DNA from: Planctomycetia bacterium
GTDB taxonomy: Bacteria > Planctomycetota > Planctomycetia > Pirellulales > UBA1268
NCBI GenBank assembly: GCA_014192425.1
Contig: BJHK01000015.1
Coordinates: forward strand, 1 to 64,000
DNA: 64,000 bases
Reading direction: 5' to 3'
Program-made: the position numbers and the translations under genes
Part shown: positions 28,447 to 36,964 of the stretch, piece after piece
Numbering within the stretch: position 1 is the first letter of the stretch
Layout: every line of letters begins with the position of its first letter
The notes under the pieces: generated by a model
The model's input: the letters and a program-made list of their open reading frames with translations, nothing else
The model's database searches: none
Told to the model about the DNA's origin: nothing

Positions 28447-29027
28447 GGTCCGGGCGGTACGGGTGCGGCACCAGCCCGAAGCGCCCTGGCGACCGCGGTG
28501 GCGATCTCGGACTCGACTCCTGCGCGGTAGCCGATCCAGCCGTGGAGCACGGTCCCGTCGGTACCGACAAGATAGGTCGTCGGAAAGGCCTCGAGGAGCG
28601 GTCCCGCGATGTCCCCGGCGGTGAAGGGGAGGCTGGACAAGGGATCGGCGAACGCCCAGGCGTCGATGTCGAGCCGCTCCTTCTCGAGGAACCGCTGCAC
28701 GTCGGCGGCGAGCGCCGCCTCGTCGTCGGGCCCCGCCGCGCTCGCCACGGCGACGAACTGGAACCGCGGGTCGTCGCGCAGCCGGGCGGCGAGCCGGGCC
28801 AGGCCCGGTAGTTCCGCGCGGCAGGGGGGGCACCAGGGCCCCCAGAAGTTGACGAGCGTGACCTTGCCGGCGAGCGGCGGAGCCGGCTTCTTCGTGCCGG
28901 TGAGCGTGCGGATCCGCAGCGCTGGAAAGGGCTGGCCGACTGCGCGATGGGGGCGGGGTGGCCCGCCGCAGCCGGTGATCGCCGCCAGCAGCATCGCGCA
29001 CGTCGCTCGTCGGCGGAGGAGCGTCAT
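28443..29027 (-). CDS. thioredoxin-like lipoprotein (TlpA/ResA type)
   Basis: 194 residues. The N-terminus ends in a lipobox, AITGC (Cys near residue 20), so it should be a lipid-anchored periplasmic protein. A thioredoxin fold follows, with [22 protein letters not shown] (active-site WCPPC) and [19 protein letters not shown] near the cis-Pro position. Such proteins reduce disulfides, for example during cytochrome c maturation. Its start overlaps the panD stop (TGATG) and its stop overlaps the dehydratase start (ATGA). No cytochrome-maturation gene is nearby. Confidence 0.9.
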   Translation of the reverse strand: MTLLRRRATCAMLLAAITGCGGPPRPHRAVGQPFPALRIRTLTGTKKPAPPLAGKVTLVNFWGPWCPPCRAELPGLARLAARLRDDPRFQFVAVASAAGPDDEAALAADVQRFLEKERLDIDAWAFADPLSSLPFTAGDIAGPLLEAFPTTYLVGTDGTVLHGWIGYRAGVESEIATAVARALRAGAAPVPPGP

Positions 29028-29377
29028 CAGCGCACGACGGTGTTGCCGGGGCCGAGCACGATCACGGCCGGGCGGTGATCCGCGGCCGCGGCCGCGTCGA
29101 TCCAGGTGAACGACATGATCGTCAGTCGGTCACCGGGCTTGCCGAGGTGGGCCGTGGCCCCATTGAGCTCGATGACACCCGCTCCGGTAGGCCCGAGGAT
29201 GACGTAGGTCTCGAACCGCTCGCCGTTGGCCATGTTGCCGACGAGGATCCGCTCGTAGGACCGCAGCCCGACCCGCTCCGCCAGATCGGCAGCGATCGTC
29301 AGGCTCCCCTCGTACTCGACCGAGGCGCCGGTCACGACCGCACGGTGAATCTTCGACTTGAGCAGGCAGAGCATCAT
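29027..29377 (-). CDS. panD: aspartate 1-decarboxylase, pyruvoyl-dependent
   Basis: 116 residues. PanD makes beta-alanine from aspartate for pantothenate synthesis. The self-cleavage site is Gly24-Ser25 in VEYEGSLTI, with Lys9 and the [27 protein letters not shown] and IMSFTWID segments of the family. Length and order agree with PanD; the C-terminal [13 protein letters not shown] is also normal. Either Met1 or Met2 could be the true start. It lies 7 bp after the lactonase gene and overlaps the thioredoxin-like gene. Confidence 0.95.
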   Translation of the reverse strand: MMLCLLKSKIHRAVVTGASVEYEGSLTIAADLAERVGLRSYERILVGNMANGERFETYVILGPTGAGVIELNGATAHLGKPGDRLTIMSFTWIDAAAAADHRPAVIVLGPGNTVVR

Positions 29378-29384
29378 CCGCTGG

Positions 29385-30482
29385 TCACTCCGCTGGCCGG
29401 AAGCGGATGCAGGTGGGCGTGGGCACGTCCACCTGTTTCCCCGTGAACGACAACGTGCCGTTGTCGGGATCGATGGCGAACACCGTCACGCTCGCCGAGT
29501 GCTGCCCGGCGGCGAGGAGGAAGCGGCCGCCGGGGGCGATGGCGAAGTTCCGTGGCTCCTTGCCCCGGATCGGCTCGACGCCGAGGAACGTCAGTCTGCC
29601 TGTCGTCGCGTCCACCGCGTACATCGCGATCGTGTCGGGGCCGCGGTTCGACGCGTACAGGAACCGACCGGAGGGATGGAGCGCGATCTCGGCGCTGGCG
29701 CACTTGTCGGTCGATCCCTCCGGCAGCGTGGAGATCGTCTGCACTTCGGCGAGCGTGCCGGCATCGGCGTCGAACGTGAACGCCGTGACGGTGGCCTTGG
29801 TCTGGTTCAACGCGTAGCCATGGCGGCCGCCGGGGTGGAAGGCGAAGTGCCGCGGTCCGCTGCCGGCCGGCAGCGCGACCTCGCCGTGGGGCGCGAGGGC
29901 GGGCTTGGCCGCGTCGAGCGAGTGGACGAAGACGCGGTCGAAGTGCATGTCGCAGGCGACGGCGAACCGGCCGTCCGGCGTCGGATAGGCGGAGTGGGGA
30001 AACGACTTGGCCCGGACGCCGGCGGGAGCGTTGTGCTGGAGCGTTGCGACGGCACCGAGGCCGCCGTCGTTCGCGAGCGACAGGCAGGCGACTCCCCCGC
30101 CTGCGGCGAGCAGGGCGGACCCGCTGGGCGTGACGGAGAGGTGGCAGGCCCAGACCGCCGCGTGGCCCTTCGCCGCCAGTTTCCCGGTCGCCTCGTCGAT
30201 TGTGAACGCCTCCACCTTGCCGACGAACTCGCAGGCCGCGTAGAGCACCGGGAGCGTCGGGTGCAGGGCGATGAACGAGGGCGTCGTCGTCTTGGCCGCG
30301 AGTTCCACTGGGCCGAAGGTGCCCGTCTGGTCGTCGAAGCGGGAGACGTAGATCCCGTCCGACTTCGTGCCCGCGCCGGTGTAGGTGCCGAACCAGACCA
30401 GATGCTCGGCGGCCGGAACGGCGGACGGGACGCCGATGAGCGCGACCGTCACCATGGCAGCCAGGGTGTGGATGGACGGCAT
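29385..30482 (-). CDS. exported lactonase, seven-bladed beta-propeller (YbhE/Pgl-type)
   Basis: 365 residues with signal peptide MPSIHTLAAMVTVALIGVPSAVPAAE. Repeated blades carry the family marks: FGTYTGAGTKSDGIYVSRFD, TPSFIALHPTLPVLYA, GSGPRHFAFHPGGRHGYALNQ and EIALHPSGRFLYASNRGPDTIAMY. EPRNFAIAPGGRFLLAA closes the set. The cytoplasmic relatives hydrolyse 6-phosphogluconolactone; an exported version may act on other sugar lactones. It heads an operon with panD, the thioredoxin-like gene and L-fuconate dehydratase, so a sugar-acid lactone substrate fits. That is inference. Confidence 0.9.
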   Translation of the reverse strand: MPSIHTLAAMVTVALIGVPSAVPAAEHLVWFGTYTGAGTKSDGIYVSRFDDQTGTFGPVELAAKTTTPSFIALHPTLPVLYAACEFVGKVEAFTIDEATGKLAAKGHAAVWACHLSVTPSGSALLAAGGGVACLSLANDGGLGAVATLQHNAPAGVRAKSFPHSAYPTPDGRFAVACDMHFDRVFVHSLDAAKPALAPHGEVALPAGSGPRHFAFHPGGRHGYALNQTKATVTAFTFDADAGTLAEVQTISTLPEGSTDKCASAEIALHPSGRFLYASNRGPDTIAMYAVDATTGRLTFLGVEPIRGKEPRNFAIAPGGRFLLAAGQHSASVTVFAIDPDNGTLSFTGKQVDVPTPTCIRFRPAE

Positions 30483-30509
30483 CGGGAAAACACCTCATGT
30501 TGGGCGGCT

Positions 30510-31823
30510 ATGGACCAGCCGCGACGAACCTCCAATCCTACCCCTGCCGGCCCCGGATGCAACGCGAACGAGCACCCGGGCTGCAGCGCTGACGGGCAGG
30601 TCGCCCGCAATTCCTTCTGGCTCGAGGCCTACCAGGTCGTCGTCCGGGTGGGCTGGATCTTCAAGACCGAGACGATCATCATGCCCGCGGTCCTCGACGC
30701 CGTCGTCGACTCCGGACTGCTGCGCGGCTTGCTGCCGGTGCTCAATCGGGCGGGGCAGAGCCTGCCGCCGCTGGCGTACGCCGCGGTGCTCGATCGGCGC
30801 CCCGTCAAGAAGTGGACGCTCGTGTGCACGAGCCTCGCCATGGCCGCCTGCTTCGCCGTGCTGGCGATCGCCTGGCAGCCGCTGCAGGCGGCGCGGCCGG
30901 ACCTGCTGGCCGCACTGTTCCTCGTCGTCTACGCCCTGTTCGCCGCGGCGAACGGCCTGAACCAGCTCGTGGCGGCGGCTCTGCAGGGCAAGCTCATTCC
31001 CGCCGGGCAGCGTGGCCGGGCGATGGTGATCAGCATCACGATCGGCAGCGTGCTGGCGATCGTGGCGGCGCTGGTGCTCCTCGGACCGTGGCTCGACGCC
31101 GTGGACGGCTTTCCGCGGATCTTCGGGGCCACGGCCACCTTCTTCGCGATCGCCGCCCTGATCCCGGCGCTGCTCGACGAGCCTGCCGACCGGCCGACGC
31201 CGACGGATGCCGCGGGCCCGCGGCCGGGGCTGGCCGGCTGGCGGCAGTCGCTGGCCGCCGACCCGGCGCTCGTGCGGCTGGCGGTCGTGGCCGCGCTGTT
31301 CTCGGCGGTGCTCATGCTCTTTCCCCACTACCAGGCCTTCGCCCGCGACGGGCTCGGCTGCCCGCAGAGCAGCCTGCTGACCTGGGTGATCGTGCAGAAC
31401 GCCGCCACCGGGTGCGCGAGCCTCGTCGCCGGGCCGCTCTCCGACCGGCGCGGGACGCGGCTGGTGCTCGTCGGCGTCGTGGCGCTGTCGGCGCTGACGC
31501 CCGTGCTCGTCACGCTGCTGTCGATCGTTCCCGCCGCCGACGCGGCACGGTGGTTCTGGCTCGTCTACGCGCCGCTGGGACTGAATCCGATCGCCCTCAA
31601 GATGTTCACCAACTACGCCCTCGAACTCGCGCCGCGGCCCGCCGAACACGCCCGCTACGTGAGCCTCGTCGGCGCAGCCCTGGCGGCCCCGTTCGCGGTC
31701 TCGCCGCTGGTGGGCTGGAGCGTGGATGCCCTCGGGTTTCGGCCTGTGTTCCTCGCCGGGGCGTGCGTGATCGCCGCCGGGGCCGCGGTCGCCGCCGGGC
31801 TCCCCGAGCCCCGCCGCCGCTGA
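30510..31823 (+). CDS. MFS transporter
   Basis: 437 residues from the ATG at 30510. About 10-12 hydrophobic segments are seen. The loop KLIPAGQRGRAMVISITIGS, between helices 4 and 5, and GPLSDRRGTRLVLVG, the A-motif-like loop of the second half, are MFS-like. The first half starts unusually (FWLEAYQVVVRVGWIFKTETIIMPAVLD), without the standard GxxxDRxGRR loop. It is divergent from the lactonase operon with only 27 bp between starts, so shared control is likely. The substrate is unknown; a sugar or sugar acid would fit the neighbours. Confidence 0.85.
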   Translation: MDQPRRTSNPTPAGPGCNANEHPGCSADGQVARNSFWLEAYQVVVRVGWIFKTETIIMPAVLDAVVDSGLLRGLLPVLNRAGQSLPPLAYAAVLDRRPVKKWTLVCTSLAMAACFAVLAIAWQPLQAARPDLLAALFLVVYALFAAANGLNQLVAAALQGKLIPAGQRGRAMVISITIGSVLAIVAALVLLGPWLDAVDGFPRIFGATATFFAIAALIPALLDEPADRPTPTDAAGPRPGLAGWRQSLAADPALVRLAVVAALFSAVLMLFPHYQAFARDGLGCPQSSLLTWVIVQNAATGCASLVAGPLSDRRGTRLVLVGVVALSALTPVLVTLLSIVPAADAARWFWLVYAPLGLNPIALKMFTNYALELAPRPAEHARYVSLVGAALAAPFAVSPLVGWSVDALGFRPVFLAGACVIAAGAAVAAGLPEPRRR

Positions 31824-31832
31824 ATTCAGCCG

Positions 31833-31862
31833 TTGCGGCGCCGGCGTCACGCGGCTTACAAT
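31833..31862 (+). promoter_or_regulatory. possible sigma70-type promoter before the Cys-rich gene
   Basis: TTGCGG (31833-31838) and TACAAT (31857-31862) are spaced by 18 bp and lie 113 bp before the ATG at 31975. The -35 matches the consensus in only part, so this is a weak call. Confidence 0.3.
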
Positions 31863-31974
31863 CTTTGGCAACGTGTCACGGGGCCGGTTCACGGCCTGCG
31901 CGCGGTGACCGGTCGCTGGTCGCCGACAGGATCACAACCCGCGCCCGTCAAGGGCCCATCAGGAGCAGGAATCA

Positions 31975-32415
31975 ATGAAGCGTCTATTCGCGCTGGCTCT
32001 GTTGTCCGTGGCGGTCGTTCTCTCGACCGTCGCCGTGTCGGCCGCGGTCAAGGAGCCCAAGGATGCGAAGTGCCCGGTCTCCGGCAAGGCCTGCAACCCG
32101 GAAGAGTCGGCCGAGTTCGCCGGCGGCAAGGTCTGGTTCTGCTGCGGCAACTGCTCCGGGAAGTTCAAGGGGGATTCGGCCTCGTTCGCGGCCAAGGCCC
32201 ATCAGCAGATGGTGTCCACGGGCCAGCTCGTGCAGAAGGGTTGCCCGTTCAGCGGCGGTCCGGTCAAGAACGGCACGAAGATCGCCATCGGTGACGCCGA
32301 GGTCGGCTTCTGCTGCCCCAACTGCAAGGCCAAGGTCGAGAAGGCCGCTCCCGAGGAGCAGGTCACGATGGTGTTCGGCACGATCGAGAAGGGTTTCGCT
32401 CCGCCGGCCAAGTGA
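31975..32415 (+). CDS. exported protein with two TRASH/YHS-like Cys motifs
   Basis: 146 residues with a clear signal peptide (MKRLFALALLSVAVVLSTVAVSAA). Two repeats follow: KCPVSGKAC...WFCCGNCSGKFKGD (about 33-65) and GCPFSGGPV...GFCCPNCKAKVE (about 89-122). Each has the Cys-x-Val/Phe-Ser-Gly plus FCCxNC pattern of TRASH/YHS-type metal-binding modules. It is therefore probably a periplasmic metal (Cu, Zn or Fe) binding protein. The AGGAG at about 31962 precedes the ATG. Lys-rich composition suggests high expression. No metal pump is adjacent. Confidence 0.82.
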   Translation: MKRLFALALLSVAVVLSTVAVSAAVKEPKDAKCPVSGKACNPEESAEFAGGKVWFCCGNCSGKFKGDSASFAAKAHQQMVSTGQLVQKGCPFSGGPVKNGTKIAIGDAEVGFCCPNCKAKVEKAAPEEQVTMVFGTIEKGFAPPAK

Positions 32416-32529
32416 GCGGGGGCGGGAACGCCCCGTCGCACGCCACGCCCGCCCGAAATGGGCTAGGGTGGGCGGCCCGGTTTTGAAATACTCCGCCGGG
32501 GTCCACGCGGGCCCCGAGTGGAGTTTTTC

Positions 32530-33759
32530 ATGCGCGTCTTCGTCTCGGCGGGCGAGCCCTCGGGTGACCATCATGCCGCGGTCCTCGTGCGCGCCCTCCG
32601 GGACCGGCAGCCCGACGTGGAGTGCGTCGGCCTCGGCGGGCCGCAGATGGAGATTGCAGGCTGCCGCCTCGTGGCCGACATGACGCGGCTGGCCGTGATG
32701 TGGTTCCTGCGCGTGATCGTCAACATCCACCGCTTCGTCGAGCTCGCCCGCCGCGCCGAGCGCAGCTTCCTCGATGCCCGGCCCGACGTCTGCGTGCTCG
32801 TCGACTTCCCCGGCTTCCACTGGTGGCTCGCCTGGCGGGCGAAGCGGCACGGCATCCCGGTCGTGTTCTACTGCCCGCCGCAGGTCTGGGCCTGGGCACA
32901 GTGGCGGGTCCGCAAGATGCACCGGCTCGTCGATCGGGTCTTCGCGGCGCTCCCCTTCGAGCACGACTGGTTCGTCGCCCAGGGCCTGCAGAGCACGCTC
33001 GTCGGCCATCCGTTCTTCGACGAGCCGGTCATCGTGGCCGGCGGACTGGAGCCGCAGGACACCCGGCCGCTGGTGCTCCTCCTGCCGGGCTCGCGCGGGC
33101 AGGAGATCGAGGGCGTGCTCGGCACGCTCCTCAACGCGGCGACGCGTGTTCGCGGCACGGTGCCCGACTGCCGGCTGGCCGTCGGCGCGCTGCACGAGCG
33201 GCATGCGCGGCGGATCGAGGAGATGATCGCGGCGCACCCCGCCGCCCCGGCCCTCGGCATCGAGGTGCATGCCGGTCGCACGGCTGAGCTGATCGCCACG
33301 GCCAGCGCGGCGATCGCCTGCTCGGGGTCGGTGTCGCTGGAACTGCTCGCCGCCCGGGTGCCGACGGTGATCGTGTACCGCATCGGTGGCCTGGCTTACG
33401 TCGTGCAGAGCTGGTTGCGCCGCGCCCGGTTCATCACCCTCGTCAACCTGCTCGCCTGCCGCGATCCGGTGGGGCCGGTGCGTCCCGTCTACCGGCCGCC
33501 GGCGACGGTGCCCCGCGCCGATCCCGAGGCCGTCTACCCCGAGTACCTCACCGTCCAGGATCCGGCGCCGGAGGTGGCTGCGCACGTCACGGAGTGGCTC
33601 GTCGATCCGGCGGCACGGGCCCACGTCATCGACCGCCTCGAGGCGGTCGCGGCGACCGTGGTGCAGCCCGGGTCGGCCGCGCGGGCCGCTGCGGCCGTGC
33701 TGGAGATCGCCCGGCCGGCGGCTCCACGAGCGCTGCGGCCGCGTCGCCGGGCGGCCTGA
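32530..33759 (+). CDS. lpxB: lipid-A-disaccharide synthase
   Basis: 409 residues from the ATG at 32530 (MRVFVSAGEPSGDHHAA, the classic LpxB start). LpxB joins UDP-diacylglucosamine and lipid X at the inner-membrane surface in lipid A synthesis. Family marks: FVSAGEPSGD, LVDFPGFHWWLAWRAK, FYCPPQVWAW, PFEHDWF, LVGHPFFDE, LLLPGSRGQEIEGVL and SGSVSLELLAARVPTVIVYR. The last 35 residues are Arg/Ala-rich. Its presence implies an LPS-type outer membrane. It is followed 85 bp later by the site-2 protease gene. The other lpx genes are not in this window. Confidence 0.95.
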   Translation: MRVFVSAGEPSGDHHAAVLVRALRDRQPDVECVGLGGPQMEIAGCRLVADMTRLAVMWFLRVIVNIHRFVELARRAERSFLDARPDVCVLVDFPGFHWWLAWRAKRHGIPVVFYCPPQVWAWAQWRVRKMHRLVDRVFAALPFEHDWFVAQGLQSTLVGHPFFDEPVIVAGGLEPQDTRPLVLLLPGSRGQEIEGVLGTLLNAATRVRGTVPDCRLAVGALHERHARRIEEMIAAHPAAPALGIEVHAGRTAELIATASAAIACSGSVSLELLAARVPTVIVYRIGGLAYVVQSWLRRARFITLVNLLACRDPVGPVRPVYRPPATVPRADPEAVYPEYLTVQDPAPEVAAHVTEWLVDPAARAHVIDRLEAVAATVVQPGSAARAAAAVLEIARPAAPRALRPRRRAA

Positions 33760-33844
33760 GGGACGCCCCGTCGGCTTGCGTCGCGGGGGCGTGCGGCGTG
33801 AAGATGACCCGTGTACCGATCGACGCCCGAGGAGCAACCGGACG

Positions 33845-34624
33845 ATGCTAGCCGAACCACCGGAGACCGGTGCCGACTGGAGTTTCACCCTCTTCGGCAT
33901 CCGCGTCCGCGTCTCGGCCTGGTTCTGGGCGGCGGCCGGCCTGCTGGGGTGGAACGTCTGCCAGTCGATTGCCCAGGGCGACCAGCGGATGCTCCTGCAG
34001 TTGCTCGTGATCTGGGTCGGCGTGGTGTTCGCTTCGATCCTCGTCCACGAGTTCGGCCATGCGCTCGCCTACCGGTTCTTCGGCCAGGACGCGCGGGTTG
34101 TGCTCTACCATTTCGGCGGCCTGGCGATTCCGAGTGCCTGGGGCCGGCACCGGCACCTCCGGCCGGCACAGCGGCTGCTCGTGTCCGCGGCGGGCCCGGT
34201 GGCGCAACTGGTTCTTGCCGCGTTGGTTATCACCGGGCTCCGCGCCGCCGGCCTGTTCGTGCCGTTCCCGCTGGAGTCGATCGGCGCCCGGCTCGGCTTC
34301 TATGACGGTCGGCCGTTCGCATCTCCCTATGGTTACGCCGTCTGCGACTTCCTCCTCTCCGTCAACATCCTCTGGCCGCTCCTGAACCTCGTGCCGGTGC
34401 CGCCGCTCGACGGCGGCCAGATCGTGCGCGAGGGCCTGCTCGCCCTCGACGTCGCCGATGGCCAGCGGATCGCCTCGATCATCGGCGTCGTGGTCGGTGC
34501 CGCCGTGGCCGTCTGGGGCTACACGCGAAACGAGCCCTATCTCGGGATCATGTTCGCGCTGCTGGCGGCCTCCTGCTTCCAGTCGCTGTCGGCCGGGCCG
34601 CCACCGTGGCGGCGCTGGAATTGA
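33845..34624 (+). CDS. site-2 protease family (M50) membrane metalloprotease
   Basis: 259 residues with five or six membrane segments. The zinc-binding HEFGH is at residues 68-72 within a membrane helix, and the third ligand lies in LNLVPVPPLDGGQIV near the C-terminal side. There is no PDZ domain. This is the short M50 type, similar to SpoIVFB-like or Rip-type enzymes that cut membrane substrates. The start at 33845 (MLAEPPETGADWSFTLFGIRV) gives the typical short cytoplasmic lead. The substrate is unknown; no sigma/anti-sigma pair is adjacent. Confidence 0.88.
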   Translation: MLAEPPETGADWSFTLFGIRVRVSAWFWAAAGLLGWNVCQSIAQGDQRMLLQLLVIWVGVVFASILVHEFGHALAYRFFGQDARVVLYHFGGLAIPSAWGRHRHLRPAQRLLVSAAGPVAQLVLAALVITGLRAAGLFVPFPLESIGARLGFYDGRPFASPYGYAVCDFLLSVNILWPLLNLVPVPPLDGGQIVREGLLALDVADGQRIASIIGVVVGAAVAVWGYTRNEPYLGIMFALLAASCFQSLSAGPPPWRRWN

Positions 34625-34646
34625 CACGGCGCTGCGGGGCCGCCCG

Positions 34647-35420
34647 ATGACCGACCGGTTCGTGGTGCTCGGGGCGAGCAACGTGTCGCGCGGGCTGGCC
34701 CGGCTCGCGGCCACGGTCCGGGCCAGAGCCGGTACCCACGCCGCCGGGCCGGCCGACCTGTTCGTGGCCGCGGGGCATGGCCGGGGCTATGCGGTGACGT
34801 CGCGGGTCGGCCTGCGCCGGCTCCCCTCGATCCTCGCCAGCGGCCTGTGGCGGGCCCTCGATCGGGAGCAGGTCGCGGCGCCGGCCGCGGTCGTGATGGA
34901 CGTCGGCAACGAGCTGCTCTACGGCCTTGGCGTCGCGGCGGTGGCGGCGGCGGTGCGTACGGCCGTACTCCGGCTTGCCGACCGCGGCGGCCGGATCGCG
35001 ATCCTCGGCCTGCCGCTGGCGAGCATCGCCCGGGTCGGGCCGCTCCGCTACCGGCTGATGCGCACGGTCTACGTGCCCGGCTGCCCGCTCACGCTCGGTG
35101 CGATCCGCGAGGGGGCGACGTGGCTCGACGAGGAACTCCGCGCGATCGCCGCCGCGGCCGGGGCGACGTTCATCGAGCAGCCCGGCGATTGGTACGGATT
35201 CGACGCCCTGCACGTCGCGCGGCCGCGGCTCGACGACCTCTGGCAGCGGGTCGGAGACGCCTGGGCGTTGCCGGCGGCTGCCGACCGGCCACGGGTCACA
35301 TTCGCCGCATGGGCGGCGGTCGGCACGCGGGCGGCCGAGGTTCGGTCGATCGCCAGGCGGACGCTCCGGACGCCGCAGCCCGCCATGGACCGGCACGGGC
35401 TACGGGTGTGGATGTATTGA
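34647..35420 (+). CDS. SGNH-hydrolase-like protein
   Basis: 257 residues from the ATG at 34647, 22 bp after the protease gene. Block-like motifs fit an SGNH/GDSL fold: LGASNVSRG (Ser11), a central VVMDVGNELLYG in the GxND position, and DALHVARP near residue 190, which may supply the Asp/His pair. There is no signal peptide, so it should act in the cytoplasm if it is an esterase. The assignment is motif-based and the exact substrate cannot be inferred. The 3' end is convergent with the interrupted gene that follows. Confidence 0.72.
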   Translation: MTDRFVVLGASNVSRGLARLAATVRARAGTHAAGPADLFVAAGHGRGYAVTSRVGLRRLPSILASGLWRALDREQVAAPAAVVMDVGNELLYGLGVAAVAAAVRTAVLRLADRGGRIAILGLPLASIARVGPLRYRLMRTVYVPGCPLTLGAIREGATWLDEELRAIAAAAGATFIEQPGDWYGFDALHVARPRLDDLWQRVGDAWALPAAADRPRVTFAAWAAVGTRAAEVRSIARRTLRTPQPAMDRHGLRVWMY

Positions 35421-35479
35421 GACGGCGGCCGACCGCCGGCGACCGGTCACGGCGTTCCCCTCCCGCGGTTGAGCAGCGA

Positions 35480-36928
35480 TCACTTCCGTCTCTTTCCGGC
35501 CAGCTCCCGGGCCACCGCGCCAGCCAGTTCGAGCAGCTTCGCGTCCTCGGTGGCCTGCATGTGGCGGTAGCTAAACCGACCTCCGACCAGCGCCTCGGCC
35601 CGTTCGTCCAGGTAGCGGCTGGCCCGCGCGGCCAGATCCGCGCCCAGTTTCTTCTCCGCCAGCGCGGTCTCGATGAACAGGACCACCTCGGCCACTTCCA
35701 TGCCCTCGCGGAACGCCTCGAACCGTTCCGTGGCCACCGGCCCGTCGGGCCCGGGGTAGAGCAGGGCCGCGGTACTTCGCCCGGGCGGGCTGATATTCAT
35801 TCCCCGCGCAACCGCCAGCGTGGCGTAGCCGCCGACCTTGGTCTTCAAGGGGAACAGGTCCACGCCGAAATCGCACACGCCATCGATCCCCGAACGCACC
35901 ATCTCCTCACCGATGCCGCGGCACAGCGGCAGCAGCGACTGGTCGTTGAGGTTGCCGCGATACGCATTGGCGAAGGTCAGACGCCGCGGTTGCGGCAGCA
36001 GGACCGGCACCCCCCGGCGCTGCGTCGGCCGAGGACAGTAAAAAATGCCGCTGGCATGGCGCACGACCATGTCGTTGATCTTCATGTCCCGACCCCCGCT
36101 GTGACTGCCGTAGCTCCACTCGACGCCTGGCCAGCTCCGGGCCACGACGCCGTAGTCTCCGGACACACCCCAGCTCGTGCAGAGGCCGAAGGTCGTGTGC
36201 TCCAGCCATCCCCGCGCTTCGACCTTCTTGCGGATCGCTTCGAACACCGGCTGCCAGAATGCCTGCTCGGGATCCTTGACGTTGGCCGGATACAGCGACG
36301 TGTATTTGACCTTCTCGACTTTGCCCGTGGCCGGATCGAGCACCGAGACGCTGTCGGGAAGATCCGGCTGGTTCAGCCCGCCGTGGGTGAACGCGGTCAG
36401 GCGCAAGGACCGCGGCTCGACCATCGACTTGTCGACCATGTCCAGGTACGTGTCGAAGATCGTGAAATCATGCTTCAAGGAACCGTCCGCCTGCCTGATC
36501 CATCTCACCAGCGACTCGGGATTGCTGTCCGGACCGTGGTAGTTCGCCACCAGAAAGGCCTCGGCCTGCCGTGAGTTCACCTCGGCCATCAGCGCCCACG
36601 CCTTCCCCATCAGCTCGAAATGCCGATCCGACCAGCGCGGCACGTCATAGTGCCGGGCGACCTGCTCGTCGGAATGAATCAGGAAATTCTGGAGCCGCCA
36701 GTCTGCCGGGTCCGGCATCGTGTAGTCGCTCACCTCGACCCGCAGCGGGACGTTCGTGGCCGCGAATCCCACCTCGTCCGGATTCCCCGCGCCGGCCGGC
36801 AGATGCTGGCGTGTCAGTTCCTTGCCGTTGACATACACCACCACGCCCCCCCAGTAATCCAGGGAGAAACGGCAGGCGCTGACCTTGGTCGGATCCGCAA
36901 TCCCGAACCGGCCGCGGGCATAGATCAC
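35480..36928 (-). CDS. C-terminal part of an interrupted exported glycoside-hydrolase-like protein
   Basis: 482-residue open part from the ATG at 36928, in the same frame as the fragment at 36965-37456. The only block between them is a TAG at 36965-36967, and the codons between TAG and ATG read ESPFILRPYETAV, which continue the protein smoothly. Residues about 20-60 (SLDYWGGVVVYVNGKEL) resemble a galactose-binding or jelly-roll appendage. The middle (FTIFDTYLDMVDK, RLTAFTHGGLN, FGLCTSWGVSGDYGVVARSWPGVEW) resembles large TIM-barrel glycoside-hydrolase-like proteins of the DUF4091/DUF6067 sort seen in planctomycetes. That placement is tentative. Without its N-terminal part it lacks a signal peptide, so it is probably non-functional unless the TAG is read through. 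Confidence 0.7.
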   Translation of the reverse strand: MIYARGRFGIADPTKVSACRFSLDYWGGVVVYVNGKELTRQHLPAGAGNPDEVGFAATNVPLRVEVSDYTMPDPADWRLQNFLIHSDEQVARHYDVPRWSDRHFELMGKAWALMAEVNSRQAEAFLVANYHGPDSNPESLVRWIRQADGSLKHDFTIFDTYLDMVDKSMVEPRSLRLTAFTHGGLNQPDLPDSVSVLDPATGKVEKVKYTSLYPANVKDPEQAFWQPVFEAIRKKVEARGWLEHTTFGLCTSWGVSGDYGVVARSWPGVEWSYGSHSGGRDMKINDMVVRHASGIFYCPRPTQRRGVPVLLPQPRRLTFANAYRGNLNDQSLLPLCRGIGEEMVRSGIDGVCDFGVDLFPLKTKVGGYATLAVARGMNISPPGRSTAALLYPGPDGPVATERFEAFREGMEVAEVVLFIETALAEKKLGADLAARASRYLDERAEALVGGRFSYRHMQATEDAKLLELAGAVARELAGKRRK

Positions 36929-36964
36929 CGCCGTCTCGTAGGGACGCAGGATGAAGGGCGATTC

